A stretch of 64,000 bases of DNA from Pontixanthobacter gangjinensis (GTDB lineage Bacteria > Pseudomonadota > Alphaproteobacteria > Sphingomonadales > Sphingomonadaceae), in assembly GCF_009827545.1 (NCBI RefSeq), contig NZ_WTYS01000001.1, forward strand, positions 2,319,772-2,383,771. Reading direction: 5' to 3'. The notes beneath the pieces were generated by a model. It was given only the letters and a program-made list of their open reading frames with translations, was not told the origin of the DNA and searched no databases. The position numbers and the translations under genes were made by a program. Of the stretch, positions 8,775-16,116 are shown piece after piece (position 1 is the first letter of the stretch; each line of letters starts with the position of its first letter).

Positions 8775-8935
8775 CAAAAAGACGCCCGGCCGCCAATGTT
8801 GGCGACCGGGCGCCTCACACGGCTCGGTGATGCCGCGCTGCAGCTACTGGTGGGAGCAGCTGTAGCCCATCGCGAACCGAAGTTCGCTGAGATTAACCTC
8901 ATTCATCTGTAGATCGACTTAGCTGAACAAGCTGC
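8775..8935 (-). ncRNA. Candidate structured small RNA
   Basis: On the minus strand this gene-free interval carries three hairpins in a row. The first is a perfect 6-bp stem closed by a TTCG tetraloop (8872-8887). The second is a 9-bp stem with one mismatch (8837-8845 with 8858-8866), whose loop reads GCTCCCACCAGT and so exposes a CUCCC anti-Shine-Dalgarno-like stretch. The third is a GC-rich stem (8783-8812) followed by TCTTTTT, a textbook intrinsic terminator. A terminator here, pointing away from any annotated minus-strand gene, implies an unannotated transcript. The 5' end is a guess. A 20-codon reading frame (ATG near 8913, ending GYSCSHQ) also lies inside, so a leader peptide is an alternative. 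Confidence 0.5.
8776..8812 (-). terminator. Intrinsic terminator of the candidate sRNA
   Basis: Stem CGCCCGG-C-CGCC (8783-8794) pairs with GGCG-A-CCGGGCG (8801-8812) with one mismatch around the loop AATGTT. On the minus strand it is followed by GTCTTTTT ending at 8776. On the plus strand no T-run follows, so it terminates minus-strand transcription only. Confidence 0.75.
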
Positions 8936-8994
8936 AACAGGCGCGTCAGAAACGGTAACTTGCCCGCCTAATCGCACGAGTTTAAAGGCCCGCA

Positions 8995-9930
8995 ATGAAA
9001 ACCGATGCAACAGGCCGTGAAATTGGCAAAAATCCGGCCAGCCCGTCAGGCCTGCCGCCAGCAATCGCCGCCTACCTTATCTGGGGATTTTTGCCACTTT
9101 ACCTGATTCTAGTTCAAGTGGTCCCTGCGTTTGAGTTCGTCGGCTGGCGTATAATCTGGACTTTGCCTTTCTGCCTGCTGATTGTCGCGCTGCGGAAACA
9201 GGGTAAGGAACTGCTCGTAGCCGTGAAAGACCCGCGTAGCCTCGCGATCCTGACCGCTAGCGCGCTGCTAATCGGAATAAACTGGTTGGTTTACGTCTGG
9301 GCGATTCAGGCTGACCAAGTGTATGCGGCCAGCCTTGGATATTATATCAATCCTTTACTGAATGTGTTGCTAGGTACGCTGTTGCTGGGCGAGAAGCTCA
9401 GCAAACTTCAATGGCTTGCAGTCGCGGTTGCCGCGATAGGGGTCGCAATTTTGGCGGCGGGTGCTTTGACTACATTATGGATCAGCCTGACTTTGGCATT
9501 TAGCTTCGGCACCTACGGCCTGCTGCGCAAGAGAGTCGCAGTCGGATCTTTACCCGGCCTCACTATCGAGTCGGCAATATTGCTGCTCCCTGCGACCGGT
9601 ATTGTTTTATATTATGGTCAATTGCCCAGCGGCTCTGCTTTCGGAGCGGAATTGTGGCTCAGCGTTGCAATCATGCTTGGGGGAGTATTGACGGCAGTAC
9701 CACTGTTGCTGTTTGCAATTGCAGCGCGCCGTATGGAGTATTCGACCATTGGCTTTATCCAGTTTCTCGCGCCGACAATCGTCTTTTTGCTGGGCATCTT
9801 TGTGTTCAACGAAGATCTTAAACCTGCTCAGCTGGCATGCTTCACTTTGATCTGGATTGCATTGGCACTTTTCGTCCTTGATCTGTGGCAGCGACGCCCG
9901 AAAAAGCAAAAGTCGGTGGCCAGGATTTAG
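8995..9930 (+). CDS. rarD: EamA-family transporter RarD
   Basis: A 311-residue inner-membrane protein with about ten hydrophobic segments and the RarD-type opening PAIAAYLIWGFLPLYLILVQ, LEYGWYI-like Y-I-N-P-L-L at SLGYYINPLLNVLLGTLLLGEKL, and the second EamA half ending FVFNEDLKPAQLACFTLIW. RarD belongs to the drug/metabolite transporter superfamily; the E. coli gene was described as chloramphenicol-sensitive but the natural substrate is not settled. The start at 8995 is the first ATG. The stop overlaps the pyrC stop by four bases in convergent orientation. Confidence 0.88.
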   Translation: MKTDATGREIGKNPASPSGLPPAIAAYLIWGFLPLYLILVQVVPAFEFVGWRIIWTLPFCLLIVALRKQGKELLVAVKDPRSLAILTASALLIGINWLVYVWAIQADQVYAASLGYYINPLLNVLLGTLLLGEKLSKLQWLAVAVAAIGVAILAAGALTTLWISLTLAFSFGTYGLLRKRVAVGSLPGLTIESAILLLPATGIVLYYGQLPSGSAFGAELWLSVAIMLGGVLTAVPLLLFAIAARRMEYSTIGFIQFLAPTIVFLLGIFVFNEDLKPAQLACFTLIWIALALFVLDLWQRRPKKQKSVARI

Positions 9931-10976
9931 GTCACACGGTCAACCGCCCACTCTAAGCTGTCGCCAGCATGGAACGGCACAACGGTGGTACCATTTGCGT
10001 CGATTGTAGAGGGAACCTGTACTTCTCTCTTGGTCAACGTCACCGTGCCTTTATTCAGTGGCAGGCTATAGAAATTTGGTCCATTTTCAGAGGCAAATGC
10101 CTCAAATTTATCAATCGCGCCTTCCGCGTCAAAAACCGCAAGATAGCTCTCGAGCGCGTAAGGGGCGTTGAAAATTCCTGCGCACCCACATGAATTTTCT
10201 TTCGCGCTTTGCGAATGTGGCGCGCTGTCTGTGCCGAGGAAATATTTTTTTGATCCCGAAGTGGCAGCCTTTACCAATGCCAATCGGTGCAATTCACGTT
10301 TGGCCACCGGCAGGCAATATGCGTGCGGACGAATGCCGCCGACAAGCATAGCATTGCGATTGATATGCAAATGTTGCGGAGTGATTGTTGCTGCGACATT
10401 CGGGCCAGATTGATTGACAAACTCTACGGCATCCGCGGTGGTAATATGTTCGAATACGATTTTGAGATCCGGAAAATCAGCGACCACACGCTTTAAGGTT
10501 CGTTCGATGAACACTTTCTCTCGGTCGAAAATATCGACGTCATGATCAGTCACTTCACCATGAATAAGCAGCGGCATGCCGATTTCCTGCATCCGGCCAA
10601 GCACCGCCGATAACTTGTAAATATCGCTAACACCGCTCGCCGAGTTAGTGGTCGCATTGGCCGGATACAATTTAGCTGCGGTGAATACTCCGCTTGCATA
10701 CCCTTGAGCGATCTCGTCTGGATCAGTCGAATCGGTTAGGTAACACGTCATCAGTGGTGTGAAATCCAACTCAGCTGGCACAGCCGCTTTGATACGGTCA
10801 CGATATGCAATAGCCGAGGCCGTATCCGTAACTGGCGGCGACAGATTAGGCATCACAATGGCGCGGGCGAATTGACGCGCGGTATAATGCGCCACGCCTG
10901 CCAGAACATCACCATCGCGTAGGTGGACATGCCAATCGTCGGGGCGGCGGATCGTAAGACTCGAAATTACAGACAT
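9927..10976 (-). CDS. pyrC: Dihydroorotase (class II, homodimeric type)
   Basis: A 349-residue amidohydrolase that cyclises carbamoyl aspartate to dihydroorotate in pyrimidine synthesis. Length and motifs match E. coli PyrC. These are the zinc ligands in DDWHVHLRDG (about residues 13-22) and the carboxylated Lys region AAKLYPANATTNS, followed by LIHGEV, FEHITT and the GTDSAPH metal/catalytic Asp segment, then CGCAGIFNAP. A purine-rich GGGGAAG precedes the ATG. It is divergent from ygfZ with only 38 bp between the starts. Another pyrimidine gene, pyrE, is about 18 kb away in this window. Confidence 0.95.
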   Translation of the reverse strand: MSVISSLTIRRPDDWHVHLRDGDVLAGVAHYTARQFARAIVMPNLSPPVTDTASAIAYRDRIKAAVPAELDFTPLMTCYLTDSTDPDEIAQGYASGVFTAAKLYPANATTNSASGVSDIYKLSAVLGRMQEIGMPLLIHGEVTDHDVDIFDREKVFIERTLKRVVADFPDLKIVFEHITTADAVEFVNQSGPNVAATITPQHLHINRNAMLVGGIRPHAYCLPVAKRELHRLALVKAATSGSKKYFLGTDSAPHSQSAKENSCGCAGIFNAPYALESYLAVFDAEGAIDKFEAFASENGPNFYSLPLNKGTVTLTKREVQVPSTIDANGTTVVPFHAGDSLEWAVDRVT

Positions 10977-11014
10977 AGCTTCCCCTTAATCACCTGCGCC
11001 CCTATCTGTCACCT

Positions 11015-11746
11015 ATGACATCACCCCGATTGTTCAATCGCGCGATTATTCGCCTCACCCCACTCGATCACGACGAGGATGTTGCCGGCTTCCTTCAGGG
11101 ATTGGTGACCAATGATGTAAAAAGTGGCTTACCTATTTGGGCAGCTTTGCTCTCGGCACAGGGCAAGGCGATGTTCGATTTTCTGGTCTGGGAAGGCCGC
11201 GAAGGGGAGTTGCTGCTGGATTGTGAGGCCGAAGCTGCCGACGATCTGGTAAAAAGACTTTCATTATACCGGTTGCGCCGGAAAATCACGATTGAACGCG
11301 ATGATGCCATTGGGGTATTTTGGCAACCAAAGCTGGGAATTGGCGGGACGCCGGATCCGAGATTAGCGCAGCTAGGACAAAGATGGCTTGGTGAACTAAG
11401 CGATAGCGATAAAGCTGCCGACGCAGATTGGCTGGCGCATCGCCTCTCTCTTGGCGTGCCAGAAGGCCGCGACGAACTCGGCGACATATTGTGGCTTGAA
11501 ACCAATGCTGCCGACCTCAACGGCGTGAGCTTCGAAAAAGGTTGTTATATAGGGCAGGAAAATACGGCCCGGATGAATTGGCGGCAAAAAATCAATCGGC
11601 GGCTTGTCGTGGTTCCGCTAACCATATCGGATGAAAAGCGTCGCAAGGTAGAATATCCTGACCTTGGCCTAGCAATCGATCATTTGAAAATTGCCGATAT
11701 AACCGCAGATATCGCGCCGGATTGGATGCGACTGACCGCTGATTAA
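11015..11746 (+). CDS. ygfZ: YgfZ/IBA57-type folate-binding protein
   Basis: A 243-residue member of the YgfZ/GcvT family, involved with tetrahydrofolate in maturation or repair of iron-sulfur clusters. The signature K-G-C-Y-x-G-Q-E is present as FEKGCYIGQENTARM (about residues 172-186), with the conserved Cys. The N-terminal domain has LQGLVTNDV and the usual LRRKITIERDD. It is slightly shorter than E. coli YgfZ but typical of alphaproteobacterial homologues. Divergent pyrC is 38 bp upstream, and the TetR gene lies tail to tail downstream. Confidence 0.9.
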   Translation: MTSPRLFNRAIIRLTPLDHDEDVAGFLQGLVTNDVKSGLPIWAALLSAQGKAMFDFLVWEGREGELLLDCEAEAADDLVKRLSLYRLRRKITIERDDAIGVFWQPKLGIGGTPDPRLAQLGQRWLGELSDSDKAADADWLAHRLSLGVPEGRDELGDILWLETNAADLNGVSFEKGCYIGQENTARMNWRQKINRRLVVVPLTISDEKRRKVEYPDLGLAIDHLKIADITADIAPDWMRLTAD

Positions 11747-11757
11747 GGGGCTAGGGC

Positions 11758-12378
11758 TTAACCCTCTGCGCAACAATCAGCTTCCAGCTTGGGAAGCATA
11801 TCGAGCGACTCAATCAATAGGCGCTCTGCACGATCACGCGCTGCGCTATCGGGAAGGTTAAGCGACCTTGCTAGCGCTTTACCCATCATCGCATCACCAA
11901 GCGCCAGCAGAACCAGCGTCAACGTATTTTCATGCATGGCCATAACTCCCGCATGATCGGTCGCTTCCTCTGGTGCAAGTTCATCGACAAGCTCATGAAT
12001 AGTCTCGATAATCGGGTCAAGCGCATCTTCATTGCCAGTCAGTATCATCCAACTGGCTAGCCCCCCTGCCCCCTCCTTATCGAACGCATCGAAAGCCAGA
12101 TCGACAACTTCACGAGGGCTACCAAGCCCCGCGCGGCTAGCTCGCACAGCATCCTTAATTGTTTCGCAGACGGTTGTCGCCAGATGTGCTGCCAGCGCCT
12201 TCTGCAAGCCTGACGCGGAACCGAAATGGTGTAGCAAATTCGCATGAGTGCGCCCAACGCGCGCAGAAACGGCCTTCAATGTGACTGATTGCGGGCCAGT
12301 TTCGATAAGCAACGCCCGCGCCGCTTCCAGCGCGGAACTTCTTGACTCTTCCGGAGTTAATCTTTTGCGAGTTGCCAT
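11758..12378 (-). CDS. TetR/AcrR-family transcriptional regulator
   Basis: A 206-residue regulator with an N-terminal helix-turn-helix (about residues 10-55: AARALLIETGPQSVTLKAVSARVGRTHANLLHHFGS, the TetR signature) and a helical ligand-binding half. The ATG at 12378 (MATRKRLTPEE) fits the family start better than the one two codons upstream. It ends in an unusual Asp-Cys-Cys-Ala. It is divergent from the first of two metal-dependent hydrolase genes with only 28 bp between starts. The strong palindrome is not here but in front of the second hydrolase, the most likely operator of this regulator. Control of both hydrolases is inferred. Confidence 0.85.
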   Translation of the reverse strand: MATRKRLTPEESRSSALEAARALLIETGPQSVTLKAVSARVGRTHANLLHHFGSASGLQKALAAHLATTVCETIKDAVRASRAGLGSPREVVDLAFDAFDKEGAGGLASWMILTGNEDALDPIIETIHELVDELAPEEATDHAGVMAMHENTLTLVLLALGDAMMGKALARSLNLPDSAARDRAERLLIESLDMLPKLEADCCAEG

Positions 12379-12406
12379 TAACACTTATGCCTAGTAGATT
12401 CTTAAT

Positions 12407-13327
12407 ATGAAGAAGCCGACGAGCATCAAACTAGAACGCGCCGAGGCGATCGACAAGCCAGGCGCTGATTCAGTCACCGCAATTACGAGCGCGACGCCAG
12501 CCGAGCACGAACTGATTGTTCGCAATCAAAGGTTTGACCGCAACCATCGCACGCCGCGCTGGTGGCATTCGAATGATCCAGTAGCAACAGCTTGGTACAA
12601 TTCGGTTTCAGCCAGCCTTCCGCGCGGCGAAGCATTTTTCATCGATACAATGCGGATGTTTCGCGATCAGGTTCCGCCGAAAATTGCTGCGGAAATGAAG
12701 GCCTTCACGACTCAGGAGATTAACCACACGCGCGAACATGTTGCGTTTAACCGTCTTGTTGCCGATCACGGATATAATGTTGAAAGCATTGATCAGGGCA
12801 TCCAATCGATGCTGGCGCTGACGGAAGGTCGGCCAAAGGAATTTAATCTAGCAATCACAATCGCCTTGGAACATTTTGCTGCGATGATTAGCCATCATTT
12901 ACTTGCCGATCCGCGCTATCTTGAAGGCGCCGATCCAATTGCCGCTGACATCTGGCGCTGGCATGCAACTGAAGAAATTGAGCATAAGGGCATCACATAT
13001 GACGTATGGCTTTATGCGACAAAGGACTGGAGCAGGTGGAAGCGTTACCGCGTAAAAACGATGATCGCGATGCTGATTACCAAGAAGTATTTTGGCAACC
13101 GCATTCGCGATGCGATCGGTTTGCTCGAACAAGACGGATTCAGCCGCAGCAAGGCGAAATGGAAATTATACGCATTCCTATGGTGGAAACCGGGTATGAT
13201 GCGACGCATGTTCTTTGAATGGGCTAAAATTTTAATGCCAGGTTACCACCCGTGGAATTTGGATGACAGGGAGTTGATCAACAAAGCTGACAGCCCTTAT
13301 GCGGACGCAGTTTTGCCTGCCGAGTAA
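12407..13327 (+). CDS. Metal-dependent hydrolase (PF10118 type), copy 1
   Basis: A 306-residue protein of the predicted metal-dependent hydrolase family that in sphingomonads lies beside TetR genes. Candidate metal ligands are arranged in helices like a ferritin-like or diiron site: FTTQEINHTREH (about residues 100-112), ALEHFAAMISHHLL, and RWHATEEIEHKGI (about 184-196). The neighbour at 13414 is a clear paralogue with the same motifs in the same order, so this is a tandem duplication. The substrate is unknown; links to lipid or hydrocarbon modification would be speculation. Confidence 0.82.
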   Translation: MKKPTSIKLERAEAIDKPGADSVTAITSATPAEHELIVRNQRFDRNHRTPRWWHSNDPVATAWYNSVSASLPRGEAFFIDTMRMFRDQVPPKIAAEMKAFTTQEINHTREHVAFNRLVADHGYNVESIDQGIQSMLALTEGRPKEFNLAITIALEHFAAMISHHLLADPRYLEGADPIAADIWRWHATEEIEHKGITYDVWLYATKDWSRWKRYRVKTMIAMLITKKYFGNRIRDAIGLLEQDGFSRSKAKWKLYAFLWWKPGMMRRMFFEWAKILMPGYHPWNLDDRELINKADSPYADAVLPAE

Positions 13328-13354
13328 GTGGGCATCGCCTTGCTGACGCCACTA

Positions 13355-13392
13355 TTGACATTGATGTAAGTAAGGCTTATTTACATCAATGT
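13355..13392 (+). promoter_or_regulatory. 35-bp palindromic operator over a promoter
   Basis: Arms of 16 bases at 13358-13373 and 13377-13392 (core acattgatgtaa / ttacatcaatgt, one mismatch, 3-base centre ggc) form a near-perfect palindrome. It overlaps a promoter reading TTGACA (13355-13360), 17-bp spacer, TATTTA (13378-13383), so a protein bound to the palindrome would block RNA polymerase. It sits between the two hydrolase genes, 22 bp before the likely GTG start of copy 2. The divergent TetR gene makes a TetR operator the natural reading. Confidence 0.7.
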
Positions 13393-13413
13393 TAGTAAGC
13401 AATGGAGTTGTCC

Positions 13414-14292
13414 GTGAACGCCCCTTCCAAGATCAAGCTAGATACCAAAACGTCCACTCCTACACCGCATGACCTAGACATTGTTGTTCGTGATGAACGG
13501 TTTAACCGCGGCAACACGATCGCACGCTGGTGGGCCGGTGACGCATTCGGCACAGCTTGGCACAACGCATTGTCGGCAACATTCCCGCGCGGTGAAGCCT
13601 TTTTCATTGAAGCGGTTAAGGCCCACCGCGAAGGCGCCAATCCCAAGCTGGCTGAAGAAATTCGAGCTTTCGTAAAGCAGGAAATCAACCATACTCGCGA
13701 ACATATCGCGTTTAATAAGCTGGCCGAGAACGCCGGTTATGACATCAAGACGATCGACAAACGGGTTGAGGAAATGTTGGCATTGACCAAAGGTCGTCCG
13801 CCAATCCTGAACCTCGCTGTTACCATGGCGCTTGAACACTACACCGCCATGATGGCGCATGAATTCCTCGCCAACCCGGCACATTTCGAAAGTGCCGATA
13901 CCGAAGTGCGCGATATGTGGCGCTGGCATGCGGTAGAAGAAATCGAGCATAAAGGCGTCGCTTATGACACTTGGAATCACGCCACGAAGGGTTGGACCAA
14001 GTGGCGTCGGTGGAAATTGCGCAGCATCATGATGCTGATCGTTACCGGACGTTTCTTCAAGAACCGCTGGCAGGATTCGATGAATCTGCTCGCGCAAGAT
14101 GGTATCACTGGCTGGAAAGCCCGCTGGGGGCTATTCAGATATCTGACCGTTTCGCCTGGCGTAGTCCGCCGGATTTTCCCTGCATGGCTGGCTTATTTCA
14201 AACCGGGATTCCATCCATGGGATCATGATGACCGCGATCTGATCGGCAAATATGAAGGTGAGTTCACCGACGCGCTATTGCCAGCTGAGTGA
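13414..14292 (+). CDS. Metal-dependent hydrolase (PF10118 type), copy 2
   Basis: A 292-residue paralogue of the preceding gene with the same putative metal motifs (FVKQEINHTREH, ALEHYTAMMAHEFL, RWHAVEEIEHKGVA) and the same ending, FTDALLPAE versus YADAVLPAE. The start is probably the GTG at 13414. GGAG lies six bases before it, and the resulting N-terminus VNAPSKIKL aligns with MKKPTSIKL of copy 1; the ATG at 13402 has a poorer ribosome site. It has its own promoter overlapped by the palindrome. A strong terminator follows. Confidence 0.82.
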   Translation: MNAPSKIKLDTKTSTPTPHDLDIVVRDERFNRGNTIARWWAGDAFGTAWHNALSATFPRGEAFFIEAVKAHREGANPKLAEEIRAFVKQEINHTREHIAFNKLAENAGYDIKTIDKRVEEMLALTKGRPPILNLAVTMALEHYTAMMAHEFLANPAHFESADTEVRDMWRWHAVEEIEHKGVAYDTWNHATKGWTKWRRWKLRSIMMLIVTGRFFKNRWQDSMNLLAQDGITGWKARWGLFRYLTVSPGVVRRIFPAWLAYFKPGFHPWDHDDRDLIGKYEGEFTDALLPAE

Positions 14293-14312
14293 ATCTCTTC
14301 GTCAGGAAAACC

Positions 14313-14347
14313 AGAAAAGGCCCCGCAATACTAGCGGGGCCTTTTCT
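14313..14347. terminator. Bidirectional intrinsic terminator
   Basis: A perfect 14-bp stem (agaaaaggccccgc / gcggggccttttct) with the 7-base loop aatacta. It has a T-tract on one side and an A-tract on the other, so it can end both the hydrolase transcript (plus) and the GNAT transcript (minus), whose stop codon is four bases away. Confidence 0.92.
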
Positions 14348-14350
14348 GTT

Positions 14351-14911
14351 TCAGGCAGCTTTTAGCATGGCTGGTTTAACGTCTTCTCGCCCGTCATCAT
14401 CGTCGGGGTCGAGTGTCGCCACGAAGCATGCCACCAGATCGTGCCGCCCCCGTGCGAGGCTATAGCCGGGGCGAATTTCACCGGTCGAACGGAAACCAGC
14501 CTTGGTCAGAACACGGCCAGATGCCGGATTATCGATAAAATGCGATGCAGTGATGCGGCTATGCCCGATTGCATGAGCGACCTTCAGCACTGCTCTTGCT
14601 GCCTCAGTGGCAAAGCCGCTTCCCCACCACTTGCGGCCAATCCAATAGCCGAGCTGCACTTCGTCGGTTTCCTTATCGATGCTCAGACCAGCACTACCGA
14701 TCACGCCTGCATCAGGAACGGTTACCAAGAAACTGGGCAGATGACGGTCCTGCCTGACCTCCGCAGAATACTGCGCATCCTCAGGAGTATACGGCCAAGG
14801 AGCCGTCGCAAGATTCTGCACAATTTCTCTCTCGGCAACACCTGAGAATATGGCTTCCCAGTCTTCAGGCCAAGCTGGCCGTAAGAACAGCCTTTCACTG
14901 CGGTAGAACAT
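14351..14911 (-). CDS. GNAT-family N-acetyltransferase (RimJ/RimL-like)
   Basis: A 186-residue acetyltransferase of the RimJ/RimL type. After MFYRSERLFLRPAWPEDW the chain carries LGYWIGRKWWGSGFATEA (the acetyl-CoA loop) and ITASHFIDNPASGRVLTKAGF, typical of this subgroup. The ATG at 14911 is chosen because GAGGAG lies seven bases upstream; a second ATG two codons earlier would sit almost on that site. The upstream neighbours on this strand are rpmA and rplU, a common sphingomonad order (rplU-rpmA-GNAT). The substrate is unknown; N-terminal acetylation of a ribosomal protein is possible by family and position. Confidence 0.85.
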   Translation of the reverse strand: MFYRSERLFLRPAWPEDWEAIFSGVAEREIVQNLATAPWPYTPEDAQYSAEVRQDRHLPSFLVTVPDAGVIGSAGLSIDKETDEVQLGYWIGRKWWGSGFATEAARAVLKVAHAIGHSRITASHFIDNPASGRVLTKAGFRSTGEIRPGYSLARGRHDLVACFVATLDPDDDDGREDVKPAMLKAA

Positions 14912-14997
14912 TGTCATTCTCCTCAAGCCCCGCACAGCCCCGATAGTATCTATGCGTGACATTCCCATTGCAGCGAACCAAACTTTCGCCAGCGTGA

Positions 14998-15117
14998 GAG
15001 GGAGAAACGACAAGAGGAAGACTGGCCCCCTGATTAACAGGTGGTCCATCTCCCTCTTCAGTGCCGGTCTTAACCAGCTAGACCATCCTGATGGATGATC
15101 CTGTTATCAGATCATCC
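14998..15117 (-). other. Structured intergenic region after rpmA
   Basis: Between rpmA and the GNAT start there are about 200 gene-free bases containing three consecutive hairpins on the transcribed strand. They are a perfect 8-bp stem at 15093-15117 (ggatgatc/gatcatcc), a 5-bp stem with 9-base loop at 15066-15084, and an outer 8-bp stem 14998-15005 with 15049-15056 that encloses an inner imperfect hairpin. The middle hairpin resembles a tRNA D-arm, but no anticodon or T-arm fits. There is no T-run, so this is not a simple terminator. It could be an mRNA processing or stability element. Confidence 0.4.
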
Positions 15118-15119
15118 GA

Positions 15120-15389
15120 TTATTCGGCGGCTTCCGCCATCATGTCCACGGACACATATTTGCGGCCTTGTTTGCCACCGTGGAATCGCACGCGCCCGCC
15201 TGATAGCGCGAATAGAGTGTGATCCTTGCCCATCCCGACATTGGTGCCTGGATAGAACTTCGTGCCGCGCTGACGCACGATAATGTTGCCGGGAACAACT
15301 TCCTGGCTACCAAACTTCTTCACACCAAGACGGCGACCTGCTGAGTCGCGGCCGTTGTTGGATGAACCACCTGCTTTTTTATGTGCCAT
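15120..15389 (-). CDS. rpmA: 50S ribosomal protein L27
   Basis: An 89-residue protein beginning [24 protein letters not shown], the invariant L27 N-terminus that reaches the peptidyl transferase centre, followed by [19 protein letters not shown] and [16 protein letters not shown]. The Ala-His-Lys-Lys start means no N-terminal extension is processed, unlike in Firmicutes. It follows rplU by 25 bp on the same strand and ends in a short acidic tail. Confidence 0.97.
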   Translation of the reverse strand: MAHKKAGGSSNNGRDSAGRRLGVKKFGSQEVVPGNIIVRQRGTKFYPGTNVGMGKDHTLFALSGGRVRFHGGKQGRKYVSVDMMAEAAE

Positions 15390-15414
15390 TGTCTCTTACT
15401 CTTTCGAAACTGTC

Positions 15415-15912
15415 TTAGTCAGCTTTTTTGGCCGAAGCCTTTGGAGCTGCTTTTTTAGCGGCGGGCTTCTTTGCAGGAGCCTTCTTTGCATCTGCAGCCT
15501 TGGGTGCGGCTTCCTTCGCGGGAGCGGCCTTCTTGGCTGGTGCCTTCTTTTCTTCAGCGGCCTTGGGTGCAGCTTCCTTCTTAGGAGCAGCAGCCTTTTT
15601 CGGTGCAGCCTTGCTGTCACCCACGCCAACGATACGCAACAGCGTCATCTGCTGGCGGTGACCAGCTTTCCGTCGGTAGTTGTGACGGCGACGCTTTTTG
15701 AAAACGATTACCTTTTCACTCTTCGCCTGCGCGATGATTTCTGCAGAAACCGAAACCTTGGATGCGTCAGCGATGCTGTCGCCTTCGCCGGCGAGCAAAA
15801 CGTCGCCCAAAGTTACAGTGTCACCGGCTTCGCCAGCCAGCTTCTCAACTGCGATTTTATCTCCTGCGGCAACCCGGTATTGCTTGCCGCCAGTGCGCAC
15901 TACTGCGAACAT
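15415..15912 (-). CDS. rplU: 50S ribosomal protein L21 with long Lys/Ala/Pro tail
   Basis: A 165-residue L21. Residues 1-103 are the canonical domain ([18 protein letters not shown], then [19 protein letters not shown], the RNA-binding signature). They are followed by a roughly 60-residue low-complexity extension of Ala, Lys and Pro with repeated AAPKK, APAKK and EAAPKAA units, not found in E. coli L21 (103 residues). The ATG at 15912 is used because upstream codons are non-coding in character. The tail resembles histone-H1-like or AlgP-like repeats and probably binds RNA electrostatically; this is inference. Confidence 0.95.
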   Translation of the reverse strand: MFAVVRTGGKQYRVAAGDKIAVEKLAGEAGDTVTLGDVLLAGEGDSIADASKVSVSAEIIAQAKSEKVIVFKKRRRHNYRRKAGHRQQMTLLRIVGVGDSKAAPKKAAAPKKEAAPKAAEEKKAPAKKAAPAKEAAPKAADAKKAPAKKPAAKKAAPKASAKKAD

Positions 15913-15964
15913 GGTTGTATCACTTTCAATTTTATTGCGGTGCCATTCCCATTTTGAAAACGGC

Positions 15965-16012
15965 GCACCCGAAAAGCCGCCGAAATGGCGGTCCAGCCGG
16001 AAAGAAGGGTGC
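15965..16012 (-). promoter_or_regulatory. Hairpin in the rplU leader
   Basis: About 50-100 bases before the rplU ATG, an outer stem gcaccc/gggtgc (15965-15970 with 16007-16012) encloses an inner perfect stem ccgcc-gaaat-ggcgg (15977-15991). Nested stems in a ribosomal-protein leader are a familiar shape for autogenous control, but I do not recognise a known L21 leader class. Confidence 0.4.
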
Positions 16013-16116
16013 CGATAAGGGATAGGCCCGACCAAGTCAACGTTTTCAGCTCTGCTTTTTTCGTGATTAAGCGCAGAATGCTGGATTGGCTTGAAGGCCA
16101 TGCTAAGGGACACTCT

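Noticed and set aside
13474-14097. 207-codon minus-strand frame inside hydrolase copy 2
   Set aside because: Opposite-strand shadow; the plus-strand gene is supported by its paralogue.
15066-15084. tRNA-like D-arm in the rpmA-GNAT gap
   Set aside because: No matching acceptor stem, anticodon loop with a T before the anticodon, or TpsiC arm can be drawn, so I do not call a tRNA or tRNA pseudogene.
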